A stretch of DNA of 64,000 nucleotides from positions 1 to 64,000 of the forward strand of contig SNVD02013210.1 of the NCBI GenBank assembly GCA_013180625.2. The letters are read 5' to 3'. The position numbers and the translations under genes are program-made. Positions 33,360-43,455 of this stretch are shown here, one piece after another; the first letter of the stretch is position 1, and each line of letters opens with the position of its first letter. The notes under the pieces were generated by a model. It worked only from the letters and a program-made list of their open reading frames with translations. It searched no databases and was not told where the DNA came from. This stretch comes from Boswellia sacra. Its lineage: Eukaryota; Streptophyta; Magnoliopsida; Sapindales; Burseraceae.

Positions 33360-33622
33360 CAAGCTCCTTCAAAGTCGAAAGAGGAAGGACTTTTGATGCT
33401 CACAAAGCCCAAAACTTCTTCGTAGAACCTAACAGACCTCTGCACAGACTTGCAAACAAATGATACGTGGTTGAGTGCAAGCAGAGGCATTATTGATGAG
33501 TTATCTGAACCCAAAAATGTTGCTGGAGACTGCAACATTCCCATATCTTCAATTATTTCTCCAACATTTCCCATCTTTCTCTCTTTCTCTGTAATAATTA
33601 ACTTTCGCTTCCTCTCTTTCAA
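33360..33622 (-). pseudogene. Captured first exon of a glyoxalase I-like (VOC) gene
   Basis: Reading from the ATG at 33574 (or an in-frame ATG at 33622), the exon gives MGNVGEIIEDMGM, then PLLALNHVSFVCKSVQRSVR, FYEEVLGFVSIKSPSSF and DFEGA, ending with TG before a GTATGT donor. This is the N-terminal beta-alpha-beta module of plant glyoxalase/lactoylglutathione lyase-like proteins, including the metal-ligand type His in LNHVSF. The remaining modules are absent, so no enzyme can form. The exon is undamaged and has a leader region upstream (33690-34010). It sits about 1 kb from the right end of CACTA element 1. Confidence 0.85.
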
Positions 33623-33689
33623 AGCCTCAGCTGGCTTCCCCTCTTTCTTTGCCTCTGGCTCTCCCTAGCTCTCTCCAAGCCTTGCACAA

Positions 33690-34015
33690 GATAGAACAAT
33701 ATTGGATGAATAAGGCTTGGATGTGTGACCAAGTTAGCACAATTAGTGGTATTTTATAGAGAACTTGGAGACGTGGCGGTCCTGCGATAGCAAGCTGGAG
33801 GCGTGGTGGTCTTGTGACAGTGAGCTGGAGGTGTGGAGCCGCTGTGCCTGCGATGCTGGATTTGCGACGGCTGAGGTGCTGCAGCGCTAAAGCTTCGACG
33901 GTGATCTAAAGTCGTAGAGGTGCCGCGAGCCTGGGACGAACGCTGGAAGGAGCTGTGGATGGCCGAGTGGTCTGACGGTGGTGCTTCGGTTTAGGGATTT
34001 AAACAAGAAGGAAGG
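33690..34015 (-). promoter_or_regulatory. GC-rich leader upstream of the captured glyoxalase exon
   Basis: The minus strand is C-rich (AGCACCACCGTCAGACCACT and similar), far above the surrounding G+C, and repeats words like GTGGTCTTGCGA/GACGTGGCGGTCCTGCGA in slight variants (33765-33830). It contains TATAAAA on the minus strand at 33752-33758. It may be a captured promoter or 5' untranslated region, or a transduced filler sequence; no function is proven. Confidence 0.45.
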
Positions 34016-34586
34016 AGACGGCTGGGAAGGGAATATGGTTTAGGTATTAGGAATTATTATGTTTATATAGTATAGTAAAATTACGTGGTATTCTAAAACA
34101 TTATAATTTATCATAATCACCCCTAAAAAGTATTTGCAAGTTTAAATACTTTAATTTTTTTCATACACATTCTAATTTGTGCATTTAGATTTTAAAATTT
34201 AATAAATTTATATTTAACCATTATATATTATTTAATTTTTCTATTATCTGTAAATTGTTAGCTAAAGATTTTAAATTCTAATATATCTATATTTAACCAT
34301 AAAATCATAATTTTTTGAACAAAATATTTATATTACTATTTGAATTTCTTTAAATTTATCTAAATAAAAAAATAAAATTACTATAATTTTACATAAATTT
34401 TAGAATTCACATACTTATCACAATTTAAAAAATGTGATAAATATGTGATTGAATAAAGACAAATATGACAAATATGATAAATAAATAGGTTTGACTTCTA
34501 AACTAATGTTATACTTCTCACTTTTTTAAAAAACTGTCAAATAAAAAAAATGCAAAGTGACAAATATGAAAAATATTCTTGTAGTG
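34016..34586. other. AT-rich right arm of CACTA element 1
   Basis: No gene. Long A/T stretches from 34050 to 34400, then repeated ATAAATATGTGAT and TATGACAAATATGA words towards the terminus. Confidence 0.55.
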
Positions 34587-34632
34587 CATCCAACCAAAGT
34601 GTTCATTAGGCATGTTGTGCACACATTTCTAT

Positions 34633-36125
34633 TGTTACTTAGTCCGCTTAGATTGTTCAGTTTATGCACACATTTCTATTTTATCTTCATTAGGCATGTT
34701 ACATGATTATTCAATCAAAACAATTGTATATTCATACAAAGAAAGAGGGAGGAGAATAAATTACATTTCTTTTCATGTATGGGGAAATGAGAGAGGATTA
34801 CAACATTTGTTTTTCACCAATAATAAAATATTTCATACATTGAGCATTCATTCTAAGTAATGATTCCTCACCATCAATTTGAGTCCACCATCACTTCAGA
34901 GCATCACACAATTACACTTCTTAATATTCAAATATTCATCCATCCATAAATCATACAAATCCATAATCTAATATCATGGCAATTCTACCTATTGCTTATT
35001 CTAGCATAATTCATATCAATTATCATGGCATTTGTAGCCTAACATGGCATATTCTAGCCTAATCATGGCATTTCTAGCCTAATTCAGATAATTGAAATCA
35101 ATCATAACTATTTTAGCTTAAACAAGACATTCAAGGGCAAAACAATAATTCTTACCTATTCTATGATATCTTCCAGCATTCATCAAAGCAAGTTAATTTT
35201 CCTAGCATGATTTTGATAATGTGCTTTTATGTATGATTCTAAATACATTCTACTGGTCATGATTCTAAGCATTCGCAAAGAAAGTAAATTCTTAAGCATG
35301 ATTCTAAGAAAGGAAGGATTACGGACTTACCTCAACACACTTATCCATCTTGCAAAACAAATTGAGTTAGCATAAGTATAAAATTAAACCCTAAACATGC
35401 TTTTTCTAAGCAAGAAAAATAAAAGAGAAAATGGGAGGGAGGAGAGATTTTTGCTCTCAAGACATACCCTTTCTAGGTTTAAAGCAATAAAAACACTTAA
35501 AAAAATTATACTGGAAAAGACTTCTCGAATTCTCAAGCATCTCTTCAAGAGGGAGAAAGATGATTGTATTTGACAATCAGTGTGTCTTGCAAAGTGAGAG
35601 GAGGGGGGTTTATAGGAGAGAGGTGAAGATGAAGAAGGAAGGTTTTAAGTTTAATTTTCAAAAGTAAGCCATAAAGGGTCGGGTGGCCATCTCTAAATAG
35701 CCGGGCGACTATCTGATGGTCGGCCGACCATCAGCCAATATTTCGATGACTGTCAGATGGTCGAGCAACTATCCTGGACGGTTAGGCCGCTGTTTGATGG
35801 TTGGCCAATGAATGTCCTTTCGACCCCTTCCTTTTTTGTCATCCTTCGATGCAGCCCCTTCAAACCTTTGTTCTCTCGATCGAGCATAACTTCTTGAATT
35901 CAATTTTGATTTGCAATCCATAAATTTCTATGAAAATTAGACATCTGTAGCTTTACAGCGGTATATGAATCATCATCAGATTCCTCCTAGATTAATTTCT
36001 ATGATTTTTCAAAGTCATATATTAGTTTTTAAGGCTCTTTACCAACTCCTTCTCACCCTTCTCTTCTTGGCCCTCAAGGGCATTTTGGTCCTTTTCCTTG
36101 GTCGATCTTCGTCTTCATTTCTTCA
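34633..36125 (-). repeat. Tat-family LTR, copy 2 (minus orientation)
   Basis: Parallel and closely similar to copy 1 (16938-18700) from TTGTTACTTAGTCCGCTTA to CGATCTTCGTCTTCA. It has the same ATCATGGCAT..TCTAGCC units (34975-35090), TAAGCATGATTCTAA units, GATGGTCG words (35715-35800) and a minus-strand TATA box (35609-35614). The bases 34590-34632 before it contain a small duplication of the CACACATTTCTATT word. With the primer-binding site at 29074 it is the likely 5' LTR of Tat B, split by CACTA element 1. Confidence 0.7.
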
Positions 36126-36369
36126 TCGAGCCTTAAAAATTCAATGTCTACAGGAGTTGACCTTCGTAGCAACCGACTAGCCCTCCTGAGGCCCTTCTTA
36201 CCACTCAAAACGAATTTGTGAAGAATAAGAAATATTGTGAGATGATAATGTAAATAGGATACTAACTGCAATGCCTTTACCTTGCCCTAGGTCATCATGT
36301 GGATGTAATCATGAAAGATGTCTAACACATGAGATCTCTCAAGCTCTACATGACATGCAACCCACTTTT

Positions 36370-37278
36370 TCATCTGTGGGAAAGAAAAGTCCTAACAAGT
36401 AGGAAGGTAGTGTAGAATTCATATAAACAAAACATGAAAGTGTAGAAGAGGAATAAACTTACCTCAAGAAGTAGAGCAAAATCGGTAATCACTATAACAC
36501 CTTGACAAGCATGGTCTAAACCCAAATATAGCTGGCCGAGAGCAAGAAGGCCCCAGTCAAAAGTCCTCACTCGATCAAGATCTCGGAGGGCAGGAAGTAG
36601 AGTAAGGAAGGTAGTGTTCAACGTATTGGCAAAAAGCACCGAATCGAGCAGATACAAAATAAAGCTCTATGATACCGGTCCACCTCAATCAAAGTAAGGT
36701 TTGATCTCCTCCTCCAATATTTGTACAATGCAGTGTACCAAATCACAATGTTGTTTTTTATCTTCACATTGCACCCAAAAAGCTAGCGAACCAAATTTTG
36801 TTGATCTCTAGAATTTGTGGTGCAAGCATCGATGGTTATGGTCTCCCAACTACATGGAAGACCGATCAGAGTGGCCACATCAAATGGCGTGATAACCATC
36901 TCGCCAACTAGAAGATGGAAAGTGTGGGTCATGTACATTAACCTTGTGTACCAAGAAGCCAATAATAGCAATCATGTTTTTGACAACATCATTCTCTATT
37001 TCTAAAAACCAAGTATGGGCTCTAGAAAATGACCCACACATATTGTTTTCATGATAGTCTTGAGGTAAGAAATTGAAGTCTTTATATGAATACATGCCTA
37101 GAAAAAATACTAAGAAAAGGAAGATAGAACAAAGAAGAAGAATGCATACCTGTTTGATCATGTAGGAGTCCACGTCGTAGACAAGGGGCACCTCTTAGTC
37201 TTTTGGAAGACCTCTCAATGTCGATTTCCAGACCGAATCACTTTTATTCAAGTCAAGATGAACTGGATAACCTGCCAT
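36370..37278 (-). pseudogene. Plant mobile domain (PMD) protein, decayed
   Basis: From the ATG at 37278 the minus strand reads MAGYPVHLDLNKSDSVWK with one TAA, ending in YDVDSYMIKQ at a GTATGC donor (37149). The second part (from about 37097) reads SYKDFNFLPQDYHENNMCG, then changes frame into the PMD core THTFHLLVGEMVITPFDVAT and LIGLPCSW. A last part (36657-36370) reads LPALRDLDRVRTFDWGLLAL and GQLYLGLDHA, the C-terminal half of the domain. PMD proteins exist as host genes and inside transposons, including accessory ORFs of Tat elements. Frame changes and stops make this copy non-functional. It runs with the flanking LTRs, in the same sense. Confidence 0.8.
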
Positions 37279-37381
37279 TAGAAAGAAGAAGTCAAGGTGG
37301 GAACGTAGAAGAAAACTAAAGGCGAATTAGAGGAAAACGAAGAAATGGCATGCAAATGAGGCGTAGGAAGGCAAAGGGTCC

Positions 37382-37388
37382 TTATATA
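37382..37388 (-). promoter_or_regulatory. TATA box before the PMD ORF
   Basis: The minus strand has TATATAA about 100 bp upstream of the ATG at 37278, in a good position for a separate promoter of the PMD unit with a pyrimidine-rich 5' untranslated region between. Confidence 0.5.
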
Positions 37389-37529
37389 GGCCCTCAACTA
37401 CCAGCCAATAGTCAAACCATCGAGTTCCTATTGACCAACCGATGGTCGATAATTAGATAGCCAGGCAGCTATTGGCTGATCGTCCACCGGTAGTCACACA
37501 ACCGAGCGACTGTCCCTTTAATATGGGTG

Positions 37530-37740
37530 AAGTGGTAAAAGGCAAGGAAAAAAGAAGAAAAAGAAAGAAAGAAAAGAAAAGAAAAGGAGAGACAAAGAAG
37601 AAAAATAAAAAAAATAAAAAGAGAGAGAAAGAAGAAAAAGAAAGAAACAAAGAAACAAAGAAAGAAAGAAGAGAGAGAAAGAAAAAGAAAAGAGGGAAAA
37701 AAGAGAGAGAGAAAAGAACAAAAGAAAATGAGAAAGACTC
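37530..37740 (+). repeat. About 200-bp purine tract
   Basis: Nearly pure A/G on + (AAAGAAAGAAAAG..., GAGAGAGAAAG...). It is the inverted counterpart of the pyrimidine tract at 19681-19880 and sits at the same place relative to the leader-like segment. Open frames across it are artefacts. Confidence 0.8.
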
Positions 37741-38300
37741 TACATCAATCTAAGATACTGGAAGAACTTTCGGTGATAAGGTCCTAGCCATGGAAATAGC
37801 TTAGCAAGTCACAAAGAAATAAGAATAACATCAATTGATAAACTCTTCAACTAGAATCACATGGAAGAATTCCCCTAGAGACTAAAAAGAGGCTTGTTGA
37901 AGAACACACCATATGAGGTAAAATTTGAATTGATTTGAAATCAACAAGATCTGTTTGACATTCAACAGGAATTTGCATGGTCAATGGAAAGATTCCTAGT
38001 AAGTCGATAATCAATAACATAATGAGAACCCCAGCGAAGAATCTTATTATAAACAGGGTTTTCATCCCACCAGAGTATTTTCGACCACGATACTATGTCA
38101 AAGCCTCTTTTGAGACTTAAGGGAACACAAATGAGCCATATGCATGTTTGGAGAATGGAGTCGCCACCCAATTATTATTCAATTAGGAATGAATGGGGGC
38201 AATTTGATCCATTACTTTAAGACCTAAACTAACCCCATCCTTTCAAAGACGGGTTTGGGAAGTTAGGTACAAGTCTTTCAACCTGCCTGGATCACAATCC
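37741..38300 (-). other. Leader-like segment and primer-binding-site-like word next to LTR copy 3
   Basis: On the minus strand, 38300-38040 matches 17100-16820 (GTGTTCCCTTAAGTCTCAAA then AGAGGCTTTGACA), including TGGCGACTCCATTCTCC (38155-38168 core) like a Tat primer-binding site. 37930-37720 matches the plus strand at 19430-19690. A short open frame at 38065-37847 has no recognised domain. Confidence 0.55.
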
Positions 38301-38689
38301 GGCCTCCACTAGGAAATACCAAGTAATAACATTTCATATCATTACTTAGTCCACTTAGTGTTGTCTGTTTTATACACACATTTCAAATTTTATCTTCGTT
38401 AGTCATGTGAAGTGATTATTCAATCAAAGCAGTTATATATTCATATATAAAAAGAGGGAGGAGAATAGAATTACAATTCCTTTCAAACATGGGGAAAGGG
38501 GAAGAGGATTATATCCATTATTCTTCAATAATAATATAATGTAATTCTACTTACAATCACATCAAATATAACATTCATATAAATCATGTGTTCAGTAATA
38601 AAAGCGTATTCATGCAAATCATACATTTAATAAGCAATCAATTCAAGATTCGATAAATAACACTACAACAGAAGGAGCTTTTTGCTGCA

Positions 38690-38815
38690 CCCATTTACTG
38701 CAGGCTTTTAAAATGGGGTAAAAGTTAAAATTCTGCGGCGGACCATCACACCCGCAATAAAAGTATGGACTTACTGCAGTTTTGGAGGCCCGCAGTAAAA
38801 AGATTTCATATAATC
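38690..38815. repeat. Left subterminal repeats of CACTA element 2
   Basis: Words TTTACTGCAGGC, CTGCGGCGG, CCCGCAATAAAAG, TTACTGCAG and CCCGCAGTAAAAAG occur in alternating orientation and mirror those at the right end (43060-43450). Confidence 0.75.
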
Positions 38816-38824
38816 TAATTTTTT

Positions 38825-39240
38825 TACGCCATTCTCCCGCTTCTCTCGCTCTCTCTCTTATGCTTCCCTAAATCCCTAATTTCTTCCTCTCAAATTCCCC
38901 CCTCTCTGTTTCGCCATTCTCCCGCTTCTCTCACTCTCTCTCTTATGCTTCCCTCTCATATTGGCTAATTTCTTCCTCTTAAATTCCCTCAAGAGCCCAC
39001 GAAAACCCTCGCCGCTCATCACTTTTTCACTGAGAATTTCTCTCTACATTCATAATTCATCGACCCTTTGCTATTGAAATTGAAATTCTCCTTTCATTCA
39101 AAGGGAAGGTCGCTAGAGATTTGTCTAGAAGAGAGGTCGTCATTGTTGTTACCACCGCTGATTCTAGCGTAAGTGCTGTAATTTGAAGTGCTCTTGAAGG
39201 TGGAGAGACGGTAGAGGAGAGAAGCACTAGAAGGGGCTAT
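38825..39240 (+). promoter_or_regulatory. CT-rich leader next to the left end of CACTA element 2
   Basis: The plus strand reads like a plant 5' untranslated region (CTCTCTCTCTTATGCTTCCC, CCCTAATTTCTTCCTC). A block of about 45 bp (CGCCATTCTCCCGCTTCTCT and the following CT run) is duplicated at 38827 and 38913. It lies upstream of the captured kinase exons, in the same direction. Confidence 0.5.
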
Positions 39241-41150
39241 TGGTATTGTATTCTCTCCAACTTATTCTCTCCAACTCTAGTAGCCAATTTTTTCCTCTTT
39301 ATCTCCTTTCTTTGTGGTATTGTGGGGTGTGGGTGTGTTAGATGGGTTTATGGGTTGGTGGGTTTGGGTGTGTCTTTATGGTATTATGTTATGATATGAA
39401 TTAGTGGTGGTGTGAATAACATGGTTTTGTAGGCTGTTGTCATAAGCATGGGACATTTGTAAATATTTATTTATGGTGGTTCTCATAATCTTGAGGTAGT
39501 GGTATGGGATTTTGATTTCACAGCTGTAATGTTTGGTTATAGATTGGTGGGTGTGGTTTTATGGGTATATTTTGGTATTGGGTTTGAGATGTGGCTTGGG
39601 TTGGGGGCAATTGTTGTATGCAGTCGGTAAGGCATTGGTTGTCAATTGTGGTAGTGGCCATATATTGGCTGAGCAAATAACAAGTAACTTCTAATTATAT
39701 GGAATAATCCGCATTGATGACAAATGCTCCGTTCATGCTTAAGAGACTGCAGATACATTCAGTCTCTGCAAATGTTCTATGATAGACTAAAGCAACTACT
39801 GCTTTTACATGAAGTGAGTCATGTTTCTTTCTTTAGCCTAAGAGAAAATTATCTGCTCTATTCGAAGATTCTTAAACCATGTACCTAATAATTTAATGTG
39901 TGTTTTGCTTATGTTATGTAGTATGTTGGCAAAGGAACTGTAGAAATTCAAGGACTTTTGTATTAAGGTTTAGCATATTTTCATAGAAATTCAAGTGATG
40001 AGGATCAATTGGATAGGATTGATCATACTCATTTAGACACCCCGTCTACTCCTGCAAAGAAAGGTAAGAAGAAGAAGAACAAGAAGGGTTAATGCTTTGC
40101 TTTATCGGACTTGTTCTTTTTTCTTTCCTTTATGTTTGTACCATTTGGTCACTTTTGTTTACATTTTCTTGTTAGACCATTTATGGTCTTTGAAAATCTT
40201 ACTTATGTTTTTAGGCCGCCTGTGTCCTTTATTTCATGTTGTTAAGGCCTTTTGTGGCACTTTCTTTGTTCAGGCCGCCTGTGGCCTTTATTTTATATTG
40301 CTAAGACTCTTCGTGGCACTTTGGATTTTTCTTTGTTGGACTTTATATCCTCTTTGTAATTCTTGGGGTATGCCTCTCGGATTTTTGTACATTATAATTT
40401 TTTGGATTAATATTACTAAGTAACTTTTCCAAAAAAAAAAATATTTTCATAGACAAAAAGTTATCTATAGTTTATGTCTAAAAGATCTAGAAGACGAAGA
40501 AAAAATGAAAAGTAGTTATTCTCAAATTAACTCTCTCTTCTCAAGTCTCCCAAAGTCATTTTTTTTCCCTTTACTGCATGTGCTACTTTTTAATTAGTAA
40601 ACAGAAGTTTTCAGGAACAATAAAATCATATAATGCGATTTAGAAACTTTTTCTCCAATATCTTACTTTGCAGAAAAATTAGCTGATAATGAATTACGAA
40701 AAGAATTCGGTGACTTAGAGGAATTCGTTAAATCAGCTGCTCAAGCTTTGAAAAGGGAGACAAATTTTTTGAGCAACTTGTCAAAATCTCTCAAGGCAGC
40801 TTACTAGGTTGCAAGTTGCACTTATAATTATAGTGGTAGCTGGGGTAAAAAGGTAGGTAGCAGTATCAAAACATTTTCATTAGCTTCTATCCAGCATCTT
40901 TTTTCATTTAATTTTAAATTAAATGGAGACTATCCTTGCAATAAAGAACTTGGGCCCATTATGATATGAATTACTCGTCATATTCTTTCTGGATCCACAG
41001 GTAAAATAACATACTTCATCTAGCCAGTTAATATATTTATCAAATTGCACTTAATGTGGCAATTTTATGAATAAATAACTTAATATGTTGTTCAACTTAT
41101 AGCGGAGGATGAATTATAATGCTAGGGGAGAGGCTGAATTTTTTTTTCTT
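39241..41150 (+). other. Interior of CACTA element 2 with unassigned exon-like pieces
   Basis: Between the leader and the kinase exons no family was recognised with confidence. An open piece at about 40670-40805 reads LADNELRKEFGDLEEFVKSA and AQALKRETNFLSNLSKSLKA before a TAG, with an AG-like start; its parent gene is unknown. The stretch 39320-39640 is T/G-rich on + and looks intronic. A retro-insertion at 39988-40440 is listed separately. Confidence 0.4.
39988..40440 (+). mobile_element. Short retro-insertion with A-tail and 13-bp target duplication
   Basis: The 13-bp word ATATTTTCATAGA occurs at 39975-39987 and again at 40441-40453, immediately after a run of A (40430-40440). This is the signature of an RNA copied and inserted by LINE machinery. 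The insert begins with an open reading of about 34 codons ending in KKGKKKKNKKG and a TAA, followed by about 330 bases without a long frame. It could be the 3' end of a host mRNA, or a 5'-truncated LINE or a SINE-like sequence; no family was recognised. Confidence 0.6.
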
Positions 41151-41190
41151 GTTCAAAGAATTATTGTTTTATTATTCTGCAATATATAAG

Positions 41191-42516
41191 GACATCAAAG
41201 GAGCTAATATGCTTGTCGATGCATCAGGGGTTGTTAAGCTAGCTGACTTTGGAATGGGTAAACATGTGAGTTTTGGTTGAATTTTTAATATATTCTTATG
41301 GGCCATATTTAGGCATGTGCTTCTAATCATAAGCCGATGAGATTGTTTGCATTTATCTATGTGCACATATGGATTAACTACATATTAGGAATTTAGTAAA
41401 ACATCAATCATTTTTTTGCTTAATTATTTATCACCATCAAATTCCTTAATTTTTGTGGCAATAATTCGTAATCTGTAATTCAATTTTCCTCTCATATTAA
41501 GCTAGACTAGTCTTTCTGCTTCTTGTTTCTCAGCTGACTGGACAAGTAGCTGATCTATCTATGAAGAGAAGTCCATACTAGATGGCTCCGGAGGTATTTA
41601 AATGTTTCTAAATCATTATGTGATGATCAATAGGTGCTTCATGATACTGACATTATTATACTCCTTGCAGCTCATGATGGCAGTCATGCAGAGAGATAAC
41701 AACTCTGATCTTGCACTTGTTGTTGATATCTGGAGTTTGGGTTGTACGATAATTGAAATGTTCACTGGGAAACCTCCTTGGAGCGAGTACGAAGGGGTGA
41801 GCATCTACAGTTTCTTACTGTTGCTTATTTCATGAGCTTCATTAGATATGCCTTTCTCTGCATGCCGAGATGCTAATGTTCATCATTGCTAGCAAGTTTT
41901 AAGAGTTTCAGAACTTGGATTTAGTTCATTAATCTCTGTGGTTCATTTGTTTCTTTGCATTGGTCATTCTCCTCTTGGATCAATCACTTGAAGCTTGCAA
42001 TCAATCTGCATTTTGCATTTTTTCTGAAAGGCTTCACAACCATTGACTGGAGGAGAGAATATATGAGGATTTAAAATTGCTTTATTTGATGCAGGCTGCA
42101 GCTATGTTTAAGGTTATGAAGGATATGCCACCCATACCTGAAAATTTGTCAGCTGAGGGAAAAGATTTTTTACGGTGTTGCTTCTGAAGAAATCCTACAG
42201 AGAGGCCAACAGCTAGCATGTTACTAGAACACCGATTTGTAAAAGACTCACAACAACCTAATGTCCCCTCTTGCTAACAGTCATTCATTGGGATGAAATT
42301 GACTGGAAGCTATAACAACCACTTCTGTTTATTTTGTTACACTATTATTATTATTATATTCTTTGGTACTGAAACTTCTATAGTTATTTACATGATGTTC
42401 TGTTACCTTGACAGGATACACCCCAAAGTCCAAGAGGACAGTATGATAATAAATTTGATCACTATCCAATTCTTTCAAGCTTACGAAGTCCCAAAAAGAT
42501 GACTGTTGAGAGTAGG
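41191..42516 (+). pseudogene. Captured MAPKKK (MEKK/YODA type) kinase exons
   Basis: Exons with introns retained: 41191-41265 (DIKGANMLVDASGVVKLADF, GMGKH; catalytic loop remnant and the DFG motif), 41534-41593 (activation loop, LTGQVADLSMKRSPY, then TAG in place of Trp, then MAPE), 41671-41796 ([27 protein letters not shown]), 42095 to about 42277 (AAAMFKVMKDMPPIP..., DFLRCCF, TGA, RNPTERPTASMLLEHRFV) and from 42415 (DTPQSPRGQYDNKFDHYP). This is the C-terminal lobe of a plant MAPKKK3/5-type kinase, plus tail. The N-lobe with the ATP site is absent. Two in-frame stops replace single residues (TGG to TAG; one position before RNP), so the fragment is inactive as protein. Intron retention shows DNA-level capture. 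Confidence 0.9.
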
Positions 42517-42519
42517 GGT

Positions 42520-43055
42520 TACTTTCTTCTTTACTTTTCCTCATACCCTTCTTGATCTTGTGCATTCTCAAATTGTTAATTCTTTACTCTTGCATGATTG
42601 CCACCTCCAGCTTCATGCATTATTCTTTTTCCTCAGTGAGAATAAATTTTGGCATATAACAATTATTTAAACTTCTCTAATAAACTTAGTAATAGTAAGA
42701 CATCTAATTATTACATTTTATTTGTGCTGGTTTTTTTTCACATGACAACTTCAATGGGAAAAAGACTTTTAGACATATTTTATACATCTAGACTTCTATT
42801 ACTGTTGAGATTACAAATAAATTTGGTACTCTTATGTTGTATGTGAATGTATAACTTATTAATTTGTGTATGCAAATATACTTTGATGTTGTACTCTTCT
42901 TTTTTATTGGAATATCATTTTATTGGTTCATGTATTCATATGATGAATTTTTTAAATTAATTAGAAAAAAATAGATTGAAAATATGGTTACAAGTGAAAA
43001 TATTGTTATAGGCCCGAATTTCATAAAAATTACAAATGGGTCCTGGAAGTAAAGG
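42520..43055. other. AT-rich right arm of CACTA element 2
   Basis: No gene is visible; possibly intron or 3' flank of the captured kinase gene. Confidence 0.45.
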
Positions 43056-43455
43056 CCTTTTTTACTGCGGGCTTACCAACCACGGTAAACTAACAACAAG
43101 GACTTTTTACGGCGGGCCAAGAGCACGCGGTAAATAATTAAAAAAATTTTATTCATTTTTAACGTCGGGCCTACAGCCGGCGGTAAAACCTTTTTATCGC
43201 GGGCTTCGGGCCCACCGTTAAATTATTTACTGTGGGCTATTGGCCAGCCGTAAAAAAATTTCGACCACACCACGATTTTTTACAGTGGGCCTTGAGCCCG
43301 CGGTAAAACCCAATTTACCGCGGGCCTAAACCGCGGTAAAAAGTAAAATTTATTTTTACGACGCCATTTTATAAGGGGGGATTAAACCGCCGTAGGCCTA
43401 CCGTAGAAGGCCTTTTACCGCGGTTTGGGCCCGCGGTAAAAGGCCCATTTTCTTG
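43056..43455. repeat. Right subterminal palindromic array of CACTA element 2
   Basis: About a dozen words of the type TTTACCGCGGGC or TTTACTGCGGGC and their complements GCCCGCGGTAAA alternate in orientation in 400 bp. Adjacent pairs form hairpins such as TTTACCGCGG...CCGCGGTAAA. The same words occur at both ends of CACTA element 3, so the two belong to one family. Confidence 0.85.

Larger units (their letters stand above)
29111..34586. mobile_element. CACTA-like element 1, carrying captured gene fragments
   Basis: The left terminus TACTACAAGAAAAATG (first base changed from C) and the right terminus ATTCTTGTAGTG are inverted, and the trinucleotide CAT flanks both sides (29108-29110 and 34587-34589), the 3-bp target duplication of the CACTA superfamily. 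Inside the left end, words TTTGGCGGT and ACCGCCAA(A/G)TATA repeat; inside the right end the words are TGTCAAAT and TGACAAATAT. No transposase was found, so it is non-autonomous. It carries a glyoxalase exon and J-domain exons on the minus strand. It interrupts the Tat LTR region beside the primer-binding site at 29074. Confidence 0.88.

Noticed and set aside
33450..33668. Plus-strand 72-residue frame
   Set aside because: It is antisense to the captured glyoxalase exon, which explains the sequence fully.
37472..37753. 93-residue Lys/Glu-rich frame resembling a nucleolar protein
   Set aside because: It is the translation of a purine tract; opposite-strand frames are equally open.
41602..41835. 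A separate 77-residue protein with [21 protein letters not shown]
   Set aside because: Only the central part is a kinase exon; both ends of the frame run into introns.
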